The position numbers and the translations under genes were made by a program. Of a DNA stretch of 64,000 nucleotides, positions 17,329-25,412 are shown piece by piece. Below the pieces are notes generated by a model. The model saw nothing but the letters and a program-made list of their open reading frames with translations. It ran no database searches and was not told where the DNA came from. Each line of letters begins with the position of its first letter. Within the stretch, counting starts at the first letter, position 1. Source of the stretch: Methanomicrobium mobile BP (GTDB taxonomy: Archaea; Halobacteriota; Methanomicrobia; Methanomicrobiales; Methanomicrobiaceae); NCBI RefSeq assembly GCF_000711215.1, contig NZ_JOMF01000004.1:124001-188000 (forward strand), read 5' to 3'.

Positions 17329-19494
17329 TTACCTGCCGAGTTTCAGCGGCAGGAGTGCGGAGTTGACGAGGACTCCCATGACCGCGACCTCGTGACCGAG
17401 TGCGCCGACGACGGGGGTAACTATGCCCAAAAGGGCGAGGATGACGAGTCCCGCGGATATCAGGACGGCAAATGCGGTGTTGAATTTGATCGTCCGCACC
17501 GCCGTCTTTCCGATCTTAAGAAGCATGCCGACGGCTTCGAGGCTGTCGCGGAGGATTACGGCATGTGCGGTCTCGATTGCCGCGGTGTTCTCACGCGAGG
17601 CGATTGCGGCGCCGAGGTCCGCCTGCGCAAGTGCGGGGCTGTCGTTGACGCCGTCGCCGACGAAGCAGACTTTGTAGCCTTCTTTCTGATACTTTTCCGT
17701 GATCTCTTTTTTGTCGGCGGGGAGTATGCCGGAGTAGAGGTCTTCGGAATTTATGCCGCATTTCCCGGCTATACTGCGCACAATCTCGTCTTTGTCGCCG
17801 GAGAGGATGGCAAGTTTGCGTATTCCCGCGTCTTTGAGCTGCGAGATTACACGCGGCGATTCCTCGCGTATCCTGTCGGAGATGCCGATTATGCCGATGA
17901 TTGTGCCGTTTCTCACGACGAAGAGGGTGTTGTAGCCCGCGGTCGAGAAGCGTTCGCCGGCACTTTCCGCCTCATCGGTGAAGGTTACGTCCGCGGACTG
18001 AGTGAAACGGCGGTTGCCGACCCGAATTACCTTTGAATTTTCTTTGAATTCGGCGATCATGCCGTTGTTGACCGCGGTTCGTATGCAGTCGGCGTTCTCC
18101 GACGCGGCGGTCGGTATGCCTGTTTCTGCGGCATAATCCGTGACCGCCTTTGATACGGGGTGCTGAAGTCCGTTCTCGGCGATTGCCGCTTCGGTTATGA
18201 CCTCTTCTTTCGTGACGCCGCCGAATGCCTCGACTGCCGTGACCGTCATCTTACCCGTAGTCAGCGTGCCGGTCTTGTCGAAGAGGACGGCGTTTATCTG
18301 CCCCGCTTCTTCGAGGTATCTGCCGCTCTTGAAGAGTATTCCGCGCCTTGCTCCCGCGCCGATTGCGGCAATCGCGGCGGAGGGCGTTGCGAGGAGGATT
18401 CCGCACGGACACGAGACGATTATGACGGTGATTGTCTTCTCGATACTGCCGGTGACGAGAAGGATTAAAGCCGCGACAATGAGGGTTATCGGGGTGTAAT
18501 ACCGCAGGAATTTCTCGATGAACGGGTATGACGGCGGTTTTCTCTCCTCTGCCTCGTGGACGAGTTTGAGTATCTGCGAGTAGGTGGAGTCGTTTCCGCG
18601 ACGCTTTACCTCTATCTCGATGAGTCCGTTGAGGTTTACGCTTCCGGAATAGACCATGTCGCCGACGGCTTTGTCCACGGCGATGCTTTCGCCGGTGATG
18701 CAGGATTCGTCCATGCTGGCGGCGCCGGAGATGACGATTCCGTCGGCACAGACGATGTCGCCGGGTCTTATGCGTGCGATGTCGCCCGCTTCTATATCGT
18801 CGACCGGCACTTCGATGAATTCGTCGCCGTGATCTTCGCAGCCGCATCCGTCATGTTCGTGGTCTTCGCAGTGACATTCGCCGTGTTCGTGCTCGTGTTC
18901 GTGTTCGTGGTCTTCGCAGTCGCAACGGTGTTCTTTGCGCTTTATCAGACCGAATTTCGGGTGGAGAGAGGCCAGTTTGTGTATGTCCCTGCGCGAGCGG
19001 CTGTATCCGTAGTCTTCGGCAATCTCGCCGAGGGTGAGGATGAAACCCACTTCGGCGGCGACCATGTAGTCGCCGAGCCAGACGGCGCCGAGGATTGCCA
19101 GACCCGCAAGCTCGTAGAGTCCTCTTCTTTCGATGATGAGTCCTTTGAGTGCGTAGTATATGATCGGTATGCCGGTGAAAGCCGCGGATACGAGAGCGAG
19201 CGCCGATATCTGAAATGCCGTGAGATAACCGCCGTATTCACCGATTAGCGCCGCTAGAAGCGTGACGCCGGCGATGACGAGCAGGATGTATTCAGGTTCC
19301 TTCCACCACGGCGAATCCGCATCCCGTTCTCTGCCGTGGTCGTGACCGCAGCCGCAGGGACAGCCGTGCGAGCCGCTGTGTTCGTGCGGGTCGTGATGTT
19401 CGCGGTCATGATCGTGTTCCGCGTGTTCTTGGTCGTGATGTTCGTGATCGTGCCCGCAGGTGCATCCGCAGCCGCATTCTTCATGATGACTCAT
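17329..19494 (-). CDS. P1B-type heavy-metal-translocating ATPase
   Basis: Exports soft or transition metal ions (most likely Zn/Cd/Pb/Co) using ATP. The 721-residue protein begins with a roughly 55-residue region packed with HDH, HEH and CGCG clusters that should bind metal, and has a second His/Cys-rich loop (HEHEHEHGECHCEDHEHD) in the cytoplasmic part. The transport site is CPC (SCPCGILLATPSA), followed by DKTGTLT, the HP locus (NGLQHPVSK) and GDGVNDSPALA. No classical GMTCxxC domain is present; the His-rich tail takes its place. It follows a marR gene by 16 bp, which suggests metal-responsive control by that regulator. Confidence 0.93.
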   Translation of the reverse strand: MSHHEECGCGCTCGHDHEHHDQEHAEHDHDREHHDPHEHSGSHGCPCGCGHDHGRERDADSPWWKEPEYILLVIAGVTLLAALIGEYGGYLTAFQISALALVSAAFTGIPIIYYALKGLIIERRGLYELAGLAILGAVWLGDYMVAAEVGFILTLGEIAEDYGYSRSRRDIHKLASLHPKFGLIKRKEHRCDCEDHEHEHEHEHGECHCEDHEHDGCGCEDHGDEFIEVPVDDIEAGDIARIRPGDIVCADGIVISGAASMDESCITGESIAVDKAVGDMVYSGSVNLNGLIEIEVKRRGNDSTYSQILKLVHEAEERKPPSYPFIEKFLRYYTPITLIVAALILLVTGSIEKTITVIIVSCPCGILLATPSAAIAAIGAGARRGILFKSGRYLEEAGQINAVLFDKTGTLTTGKMTVTAVEAFGGVTKEEVITEAAIAENGLQHPVSKAVTDYAAETGIPTAASENADCIRTAVNNGMIAEFKENSKVIRVGNRRFTQSADVTFTDEAESAGERFSTAGYNTLFVVRNGTIIGIIGISDRIREESPRVISQLKDAGIRKLAILSGDKDEIVRSIAGKCGINSEDLYSGILPADKKEITEKYQKEGYKVCFVGDGVNDSPALAQADLGAAIASRENTAAIETAHAVILRDSLEAVGMLLKIGKTAVRTIKFNTAFAVLISAGLVILALLGIVTPVVGALGHEVAVMGVLVNSALLPLKLGR

Positions 19495-19510
19495 GTTTTC
19501 CCCTTTCGAC

Positions 19511-19927
19511 CTAGATCTCTTTGTTTATCTTCTCGAGAACCGCGGTGAAGCACTCGATCTCTTCGTCGGTGAGCAAAGCGGCAATCTCCTTCGCAAAGCT
19601 GAGGTGATGCCGGTGATGGTCAAGATACGCATCGTTTCCCTTCTCGGTCAGGCGTATGATATAGGAGCGCCTGTCGTTGTCGGCACGTTCGCGGACGGCG
19701 TATCCGCCCTTTTCGAGTCTGTCGACCGTTATCGTGGTGGTGCCGGTCGTGACCCCGAGCGCCTTGGAGAGATCTTTCATGCTCATGCTCCCGAACTGCC
19801 CGAGTTTCTCGATTGCGTGTGCACCCGCGACATTGAGCTTTCCCTGCTGAATCACGGACTGCTCCCATGAGGACATGCGGTCGAAGAACTCTACAAGATT
19901 TTCATTCAATTCATCTATCGGATCCAT
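19511..19927 (-). CDS. MarR-family transcriptional regulator
   Basis: A 138-residue winged-helix regulator. The DNA-binding part spans about 40-100: MKDLSKALGVTTGTTTITVD is the helix-turn-helix and RADNDRRSYIIRLTEKG the wing. It lies 16 bp ahead of the metal ATPase in the same direction, so it probably controls this operon and itself through the palindromes at 19945-20012. Confidence 0.93.
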   Translation of the reverse strand: MDPIDELNENLVEFFDRMSSWEQSVIQQGKLNVAGAHAIEKLGQFGSMSMKDLSKALGVTTGTTTITVDRLEKGGYAVRERADNDRRSYIIRLTEKGNDAYLDHHRHHLSFAKEIAALLTDEEIECFTAVLEKINKEI

Positions 19928-19944
19928 ATTTTCCCCGTTTCATA

Positions 19945-20012
19945 TTGTTTGATCTGCGTATTATTTGACATAATGATTATTTGACACACACATAGTTTGA
20001 ATATCAAACAAT
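19945..20012. promoter_or_regulatory. candidate MarR operator region
   Basis: Upstream of marR, GTTTGA and TCAAAC around ATA form a perfect 15-bp palindrome at 19995-20009. ATTGTTTGAT at 19945-19954 is repeated in inverted form as ATCAAACAAT at 20003-20012. TATTTGACA occurs twice in between. Short palindromes of this size and position suit MarR dimers; function is inferred from context. Confidence 0.55.
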
Positions 20013-20109
20013 ATATAGTTTTTTTAGACGCAATTTACGAAAAAAATGAGGCAGACCTAAATTCACGGGCGGAACGGGCAGTTCGGGTAACGGCGGATGG
20101 ACTGACTAA

Positions 20110-20345
20110 GGGTAAAACTGCGAAAAAAGGTGTGGTAGTTGTGGTGATTTTTGTGGAGTTTGTGGTGGTTGGGGTATGATTTCGGTGGAGTTTGGGGTAT
20201 GATCTTAGTGTGGTTTTGTGGTTGTGGTGGAGTTTGTTTAGTGTCAGCGTCAGTGGTTACGCTGTTTTGTGGTTGGTGTGGGTGTGGTTGTGGTTGTGTT
20301 TGTATTTTTCCTGTGTCTGTCCTTTATTGCTTTGTCTTTGGCTTT
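20110..20345. repeat. G+T-only low-complexity tract
   Basis: About 200 bases whose plus strand is almost entirely G and T (runs such as GTGGTTGTGGTGGAGTTTG), with GGGGTATGAT repeated at 20171 and 20190. Frames through it give only G/V/W/F/L-rich peptides and are not credible genes. The strand is able in principle to form G-rich secondary structures. It sits between marR and the small membrane gene. Confidence 0.75.
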
Positions 20346-20360
20346 TCCGTCTTTCGGCAA

Positions 20361-20543
20361 TTACTGATCATCCCTGACGATCAACGCGCCGCCGAGGAGG
20401 AGCACAAGACCGAAGAGCATGGCTATTACGCCCATGAAAGACTGCATGATCATCTCGAGTATCTCAATCTTGAATGTCATTCCCGCGCCCATAAGCAGAA
20501 GCATGAGTCCGAGAATAATTGCTACTAATCCTAAATAATCCAT
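20361..20543 (-). CDS. small two-helix membrane protein
   Basis: A 60-residue hydrophobic protein with two membrane segments (about 4-22 and 35-55) and the ending ALIVRDDQ. A good ribosome site AGGAAATATG lies upstream. No family recognised; no cysteine or charged motif hints at a role. The coding signal is the uninterrupted amphipathic design and the fitted start. Confidence 0.65.
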   Translation of the reverse strand: MDYLGLVAIILGLMLLLMGAGMTFKIEILEMIMQSFMGVIAMLFGLVLLLGGALIVRDDQ

Positions 20544-20661
20544 ATTTCCTCCGATATTGCGGCAGTATCACGGACTGCCGCGGTGTTTACATATCTTTGC
20601 CGTATTAATCATGAGTCCTATGATTAAATATTTTTTACTTTTGCAACCCGCAACCTGCGGT

Positions 20662-21333
20662 TCATAATCCCAGCTGTTTGTAATACAGGTAGACCGCGAG
20701 GGCGCCGGCGAAGACCGACATGAGCAGGCAGAAGAGGGCAATCTGGAGATAGCCGTCGGTCTTTTTGCGGATGCGGTTGAGCTCCCCGTCCCTTGCCTTG
20801 ATGAGCCTTGAGAGTTCCTTCAGTTTGTCGTTTATGTGCCCGGTATCGCCTTTTTTGAGGTAGATTGTGATGTCGTTGAGGATGTTTCTCTCCAGCGGCG
20901 GCAGATCGGAGTAGGGCACCTGAATGTCGTTCTCGGTGATGATGCGGTCGAGAAGTTTTTTCCATTCGAGGATGTCCTCTTCGCGTGTCGTCCGCGGGAT
21001 TATCTTCTCGTCCTTGGAGATGAGAGCCACGAGGTATTCGCGGAGATAGCGCGAGAGTCCGTATCTGTAGCTTATGTCTTCGTCGCTCAGCGAGGCGACC
21101 GCCTCATAGATATTTAAGATATCTTCGAGGGTTTTTATCGATTCAAGCTGAAATCCTTCGGTCAGACTTCGGAAGAACTTCGCTTTGAACTTTTTTTCGA
21201 GCCTTATGTCATCGCGGTCGCGGATCTGACCCGCACGGTTTCTGCGAACGGCAATCAGGGCTATGACTATTATTATGAAATATGCGACCAGAACGACGGC
21301 GGGCACAATTTCGGCAGACAATTCTTCAACCAT
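20662..21333 (-). CDS. hypothetical membrane protein with N- and C-terminal anchors
   Basis: With the start at MVEELSAEIV (21333) the product has 223 residues: a membrane segment at about 10-30, a long charged, mostly helical middle (LEKKFKAKFFRSLTEGFQLE, DEDISYRYGLSRYLREYLVA), and a second membrane segment just before the C-terminal YYKQLGL. Both ends anchored with a cytoplasmic domain between is the likely arrangement. The frame opens 14 codons earlier, but the later ATG is the better start. I do not recognise the family. The next gene upstream is an archaellin. Confidence 0.7.
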   Translation of the reverse strand: MVEELSAEIVPAVVLVAYFIIIVIALIAVRRNRAGQIRDRDDIRLEKKFKAKFFRSLTEGFQLESIKTLEDILNIYEAVASLSDEDISYRYGLSRYLREYLVALISKDEKIIPRTTREEDILEWKKLLDRIITENDIQVPYSDLPPLERNILNDITIYLKKGDTGHINDKLKELSRLIKARDGELNRIRKKTDGYLQIALFCLLMSVFAGALAVYLYYKQLGL

Positions 21334-21451
21334 AATCGAGTTCTCATTATGATTGGGCGCTAAGGGATATATCACTGCTGAAATTTTTGCGGGGTTAAAG
21401 AAAAGGGATTTACGGGAGTTACGGGTTTTACGGGTCTGTGGGCTTACGGGG

Positions 21452-22087
21452 TTACGGCTGAGCGGGCACGGTTCGCGATATGAACATCGAGAGACCCAGA
21501 GGCTGCACTACTTCAATCCAGTATTCGTCGCCGGGTTCCAGCTCCCTGTCCGCCGGCAGATGCACGAGAATTATCGCATAGTCGCCGTTGTAGAGAAGTA
21601 TGGCGTCTTTACCGGCATCGGAGCCCGTATTTCTGTAGATATTCCATTTTCCCGCCGCCGGCGGATTGCCGTTGTCGTAGAGCGGGCTGTCCTGCTCGAT
21701 GGTGCAATACCCTTCGGGCGTTGCAAAAGAGATTGTCATCTTGGAGAGATCGGCGGGAACAAGGGAGTGCGGACTCCTCATGTATATCCGAATCATCCCG
21801 ATGTTGCCCGTCGTCGAGTTGCGGATGTACATGACTTCGTCGACGAGGATGGACGAGGAGCTCTGCTCGAGTGCACTGTAGATTACCGCCTGACTTTTCT
21901 GAACGGTATGGAAGCCGCTGCCGAGAACTACGTAGGAGAAGGCGGCTGTCACTACGACGAAGGCAAGAAGTACTATTGCGGCTTCAAGCCCGGTAAAGCC
22001 TTCCGAAGATATGCGTCCGCCGGCGCTGCGGTCTTTGCGGATCTTCGGGTTTCCCGCGTTTTTCGGAGTTTTTCGGTTGCGGCTCAT
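21452..22087 (-). CDS. archaellin/type IV pilin-like subunit
   Basis: A 211-residue secreted filament subunit. After a ~29-residue basic leader comes SEGFTGLEAAIVLLAFVVVT, the class III signal typical of archaellins, with cleavage expected after the G. The hydrophobic helix AAFSYVVLGSG follows, then a beta-rich domain ending in SRTVPAQP. No other archaellum gene (fla/arl cluster) is in the window, so this is an isolated copy; it could be an accessory archaellin or a pilin. Confidence 0.85.
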   Translation of the reverse strand: MSRNRKTPKNAGNPKIRKDRSAGGRISSEGFTGLEAAIVLLAFVVVTAAFSYVVLGSGFHTVQKSQAVIYSALEQSSSSILVDEVMYIRNSTTGNIGMIRIYMRSPHSLVPADLSKMTISFATPEGYCTIEQDSPLYDNGNPPAAGKWNIYRNTGSDAGKDAILLYNGDYAIILVHLPADRELEPGDEYWIEVVQPLGLSMFISRTVPAQP

Positions 22088-22230
22088 TTCAGGATTCGAG
22101 AATGTATTCTGCGTTTAATATGTTAGATGATATTTAGATTATGCAATAAGTAATTATCTGATATGCCATTTTTAGTCCGCGACCGCGATATTGCGCGTGA
22201 AAAGACTGATATATCTTCGATTTTAAAATA

Positions 22231-23451
22231 GTGATTATGTTGCCTGTGAATATTTTGGATTCCGTCGAATTGCAGATGAGTCTTCTGCTTTTCGTGGCTC
22301 TGGGCGGCTATATGCTGGCTTCGCGCATTCATCAGTCGGCGGTCGTGGGAGAGATTCTTATCGGTCTTATCGTGGGACCGAGTTTTCTGGGTCTGATTAC
22401 GTATACGAGTTTTGTTCAGAGTATAGCTTCGCTGGGCGCCGTTATTCTGATGTTCGTCATAGGTTTTGAGTTTAACATCAGGGATCTGACGGATATACGG
22501 TTCGGCATTATCGGTCTTGTGGGCGTGATTGTGCCGTGGCTGGGCGGTTATGCGACGGCGGTTGTCTTCGGTTTCGACAATGTGAGCGCTCTGTTTATAG
22601 GTACGGCGCTTACGGCGACGAGTATCGCGATTACCGCGAACGTGCTTCGCGAGATGTCGCTTCTGGAGTCTGCGGCTGCGAAGGCGATTATCGGTACCGC
22701 CGTCATCGACGATGTCCTGAGTCTGCTGGCGCTCTCGATTACGGCTTCGGTCGTTGCCGGTTCGTTCTCGCTTGCGTCAATCGGAATTACGATTCTGATT
22801 CAGGTGGGCTTCCTTGTCATTGCGGGCGCCGTGGGTATCTTCGTCATCTCGAGGTGGCTGGAGAAGATAGACAGTACCGAGTTTGCCCGCAAGAATCCGG
22901 AGTTTGTCTTCATCTTCGCGGTTATGGTTGCGTTCCTCTACGCGACCCTTGCCGAGATGGTGGATGTTTCGGCTATCATCGGTGCGTTCATCGCGGGTGT
23001 CTCCTTTAACGGCGTTAAGCTGAAGCACGGCAAGAATATCGAGGAGGGCGCCGATTATCTCTACATCATATTTGCGTCAATATTCTTCGTCTCTCTGGGT
23101 ATTCTCGTGGATATGTCGGCTCTGACCTTCGATGCCGTCCTGTTCCTCGCGGTTCTGACGGTCGTGGCTATCCTGACCAAGGTCATCGGCTGCGGTGTTC
23201 CGGCAAAGCTCCTCGGATATTCCAAGAGCGATTCCGTTGTGATAGGGGTCGGCATGGCGCCGCGCGGCGAGGTGGCGATGGTCGTCGCTCTTATGGGTCT
23301 TACCATGGGACTTATCGGTCAGAATATCTACGTGACCATTGTTCTCATGAGTCTGATTACGACGATTCTCACGCCGATTGCTTTGAAGAAGGTTATCAAA
23401 GGCAACGGAGATACGCAGGCACCTGCGGCTGAAGGTGCGGGTGAGGCGTAG
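22231..23451 (+). CDS. cation/proton antiporter, CPA2 (Kef/NapA-like)
   Basis: A 406-residue membrane protein with about twelve hydrophobic segments, exchanging Na+ or K+ for protons. Typical features are GEILIGLIVGPSFLG near the start, the conserved acidic pair region AVIDDVLSLLALSI, a GAFIAGVSF segment and GMAPRGEVAMVVALMG near the end. No cytosolic regulatory domain follows, so it is the short form. The GTG start gives MIMLPVN; an ATG two codons later is equally possible. Convergent with the DUF1016 gene. Confidence 0.9.
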   Translation: MIMLPVNILDSVELQMSLLLFVALGGYMLASRIHQSAVVGEILIGLIVGPSFLGLITYTSFVQSIASLGAVILMFVIGFEFNIRDLTDIRFGIIGLVGVIVPWLGGYATAVVFGFDNVSALFIGTALTATSIAITANVLREMSLLESAAAKAIIGTAVIDDVLSLLALSITASVVAGSFSLASIGITILIQVGFLVIAGAVGIFVISRWLEKIDSTEFARKNPEFVFIFAVMVAFLYATLAEMVDVSAIIGAFIAGVSFNGVKLKHGKNIEEGADYLYIIFASIFFVSLGILVDMSALTFDAVLFLAVLTVVAILTKVIGCGVPAKLLGYSKSDSVVIGVGMAPRGEVAMVVALMGLTMGLIGQNIYVTIVLMSLITTILTPIALKKVIKGNGDTQAPAAEGAGEA

Positions 23452-23575
23452 CACCATAGGCGGAATGTGGAAAACACTTAAATAAAATAAAAAATGCAAA
23501 AAACACAAATCGGCAAGTGAAAACTGCTTGCATAAGGCTTGGAATTGCCTGTAAAGGCATGACCGCGCCCCGATA

Positions 23576-23602
23576 AAAAGGGTACGCACTGCGTACCCTT
23601 TT
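23576..23602. repeat. palindromic repeat, family 1, downstream of DUF1016 nuclease 1
   Basis: A perfect 27-base palindrome: 13-base arm AAAAGGGTACGCA and its complement around a single C. It lies 21 bp past the stop of the DUF1016 gene, between two convergent genes, so it may also end both transcripts. The same palindrome recurs upstream of the gene at 24711 and through the array up to 25345. Confidence 0.95.
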
Positions 23603-23623
23603 CATTTTATTTTAACTTTATCC

Positions 23624-24637
23624 TTAGGATTTGCAATCATCAGATTTTGCGGATTCCAAAGCATCATATTCCTTTTTCAATTCGCGCAACAGTTCTTCTT
23701 CGGTAGGGAGGAACAGCTTGTATTTTGATGCAAATACCTGCGTCTCGTTTTCCGGCAGGGTATATTTTACAACGGCATCGCTTTTAGCGGCGCAGAGCAC
23801 GATACCGATTGGCGGGTTATCACCCTCGTTCATCAGTTCCCGCTCAAAATAATGGACATACATCTGCATCTGCCCCAAATCCTGATGCGTCAAATCTCCG
23901 ACCTTCAGGTCAATAAGAACAAAGCACTTCAAAATGTAGTTGTAAAATACAAGGTCGATTCTGAAATGCCGACCGTCAAAAGTGATCCTTTTTTGTCGTG
24001 CGACGAATGAAAAGCCTCTTCCGAGTTCCAGCAGGAAATTTTGAAGATGTGTGATCAGTGCCTGTTCAAGATCGCTCTCGTAAAATTCGTCATTCGGCGT
24101 AAGTCCGAGGAACTCAAGCACATACGGATCGCGGATTATGTCTTCCGGCGTTTTTGGCGGTTCCAACTTCTTAATTTCCTGCGATACCGCATCCTTATTG
24201 CGGCTGGAAAGCAGTCTCTCATAGAAAAATGTGTTAATCTGCCTTTCCAACTGTCTTGTGCTCCACTGTGATTTTACGGCTTCGTCAAGGTAGAACTGCC
24301 TTGCATTTTCGTTTTCAACCCGCATTAAAAGGCGGTAGTGCGTCCAGCTCAATTCACTGCGCAATGCGTCTTCGTTCGGGAAGGTAAGATAGAACTTGCG
24401 CATATTTTTGAGATTAGTAACATTAAACCCCTTACCGTAATCCTTCGTCATCTGAACGGAAAGTTCCTCGATCAGTCCGTCCCCATATTCGGCACGGTCT
24501 TCTCCACCCTGTTCGTCAATTATGGACTTTCCAATCTGCCAATAGGCTTCGACCATGGCATAACTTGCTGTCTGAAAGACCTTGTCTCGTGCCGCATCAA
24601 TTATGCCTCTAATCTCGTCATAGAATCTGCCGTTCAT
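23624..24637 (-). CDS. DUF1016/YhcG-type PDDEXK nuclease, copy 1
   Basis: A 337-residue member of the DUF1016 family (predicted restriction-endonuclease fold). The N-terminal domain has VEAYWQIGKSIIDEQ, YGDGLIEELS, LKNMRKFYLTFP and the hallmark LSWTHYRLLMRVEN (96-109). The C-terminal nuclease domain has IIRDPYVLEFLGL, E205, D228 in FRIDLVFYN and D243-x-K245 in LIDLK: the PD-(D/E)xK pattern. Biochemistry is largely unknown for the family. It is bracketed by copies of one palindrome, 21 bp past its stop and 74 bp before its start, and a long array of the same palindrome lies upstream. A related core (ACGCATTGCG) lies within its own codons for D-A-L-R. Confidence 0.93.
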   Translation of the reverse strand: MNGRFYDEIRGIIDAARDKVFQTASYAMVEAYWQIGKSIIDEQGGEDRAEYGDGLIEELSVQMTKDYGKGFNVTNLKNMRKFYLTFPNEDALRSELSWTHYRLLMRVENENARQFYLDEAVKSQWSTRQLERQINTFFYERLLSSRNKDAVSQEIKKLEPPKTPEDIIRDPYVLEFLGLTPNDEFYESDLEQALITHLQNFLLELGRGFSFVARQKRITFDGRHFRIDLVFYNYILKCFVLIDLKVGDLTHQDLGQMQMYVHYFERELMNEGDNPPIGIVLCAAKSDAVVKYTLPENETQVFASKYKLFLPTEEELLRELKKEYDALESAKSDDCKS

Positions 24638-24695
24638 ATCATATACCCCATATTTGATATTCGCCCAGACATCCTAAAATATCTTATAGTTGTGT

Positions 24696-25400
24696 TTAAC
24701 GCCGACAGCAAAAAAGGTACGCACTGCGTACCTTTTTCAGAAAAGCAATATAAATAACTTTTCCCGATCCGCAAAAAAGGTACGCACTGCGTACCCTTTT
24801 TGAAAAACAATTTTTTAGGCATATATATAGAAAACAAACAATATACGTGCAGATTATTTTTGAAGATCAAGGTCGGAGTCAGGTTCAACCCGCTACAAAG
24901 TGCGTACCCTTTTCAGGAAACCTATATAAAAATATTTCCCCGCTCTGCAAAAAAGATGCGCACTGCGTACCCTTTTTGGAAAACAATTTTTCAGACAGAT
25001 ATTACGAAAACAAACGATATACACACAGATTATTCTTTAGGATCACGGTCTGAATCAGCATTCAATACGCTACAAAGTGCGTACCCTTTTCGAAATTTCG
25101 CTTAAAAAAACTTTCGCCGTTTTTCACCGATGCCGAGTGCAAAAAAGGTACGAAGTGCGTACCCTTTTCAGGAAACTCCTATAAATAAATTTCCCAAACC
25201 TGCAAAAAAGGTACGCACTGCGTACCCTTTTTGGAAAACAATTATTCAGACAGATATTACGAAAACAATCAATATACGCGCAGATTATTTTTTAGGATCA
25301 CGGTCAGAGTCAGCTCCAATCCGCTACAAAATGCGTACCTTTTTCAAATTTTCGCTTAAAAAACTTTCGCCGATTTTTGCAGAATATCAGCGTAAAAAAA
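24696..25400. repeat. family 1 palindromic repeat array
   Basis: About 700 bp built from three kinds of module. Full palindromes GGTACGCA-C-TGCGTACC flanked by A6 and T5 (some with mismatches) are centred near 24724, 24787, 24963, 25155 and 25218. Half sites AAAxTGCGTACC follow near 24902, 25079 and 25332. Long modules (about 115 bp, containing ACAAxxxATATAC, CAGATTATT, GATCA.GGTC and CGCTACAAA) run from a full palindrome to a half site three times. Short modules (about 62 bp, with TATAAATAA and TTTCCC) join the other sites. A third module with TTTCGCTTAAAAAAACTTTC occurs after the second and third half sites. It lies between the nuclease gene and the stop of the helicase gene. Confidence 0.9.
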
Positions 25401-25412
25401 GGATCAATTGAA

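Noticed and set aside
17266-19248. Long plus-strand frames opposite the metal ATPase
   Set aside because: Shadows of the ATPase; the minus-strand frame has all P-type ATPase motifs.
24696-25400. Possible CRISPR array
   Set aside because: The repeats are palindromic with constant, similar filler between them, spacing alternates between about 62 and 115 bp, and no cas gene is present.
24800-25411. Plus-strand frames across the palindrome array with repeated A-Y-P-F and C-V-P-F peptides
   Set aside because: The peptides only mirror the palindrome; frames shift from copy to copy and have no ribosome sites.
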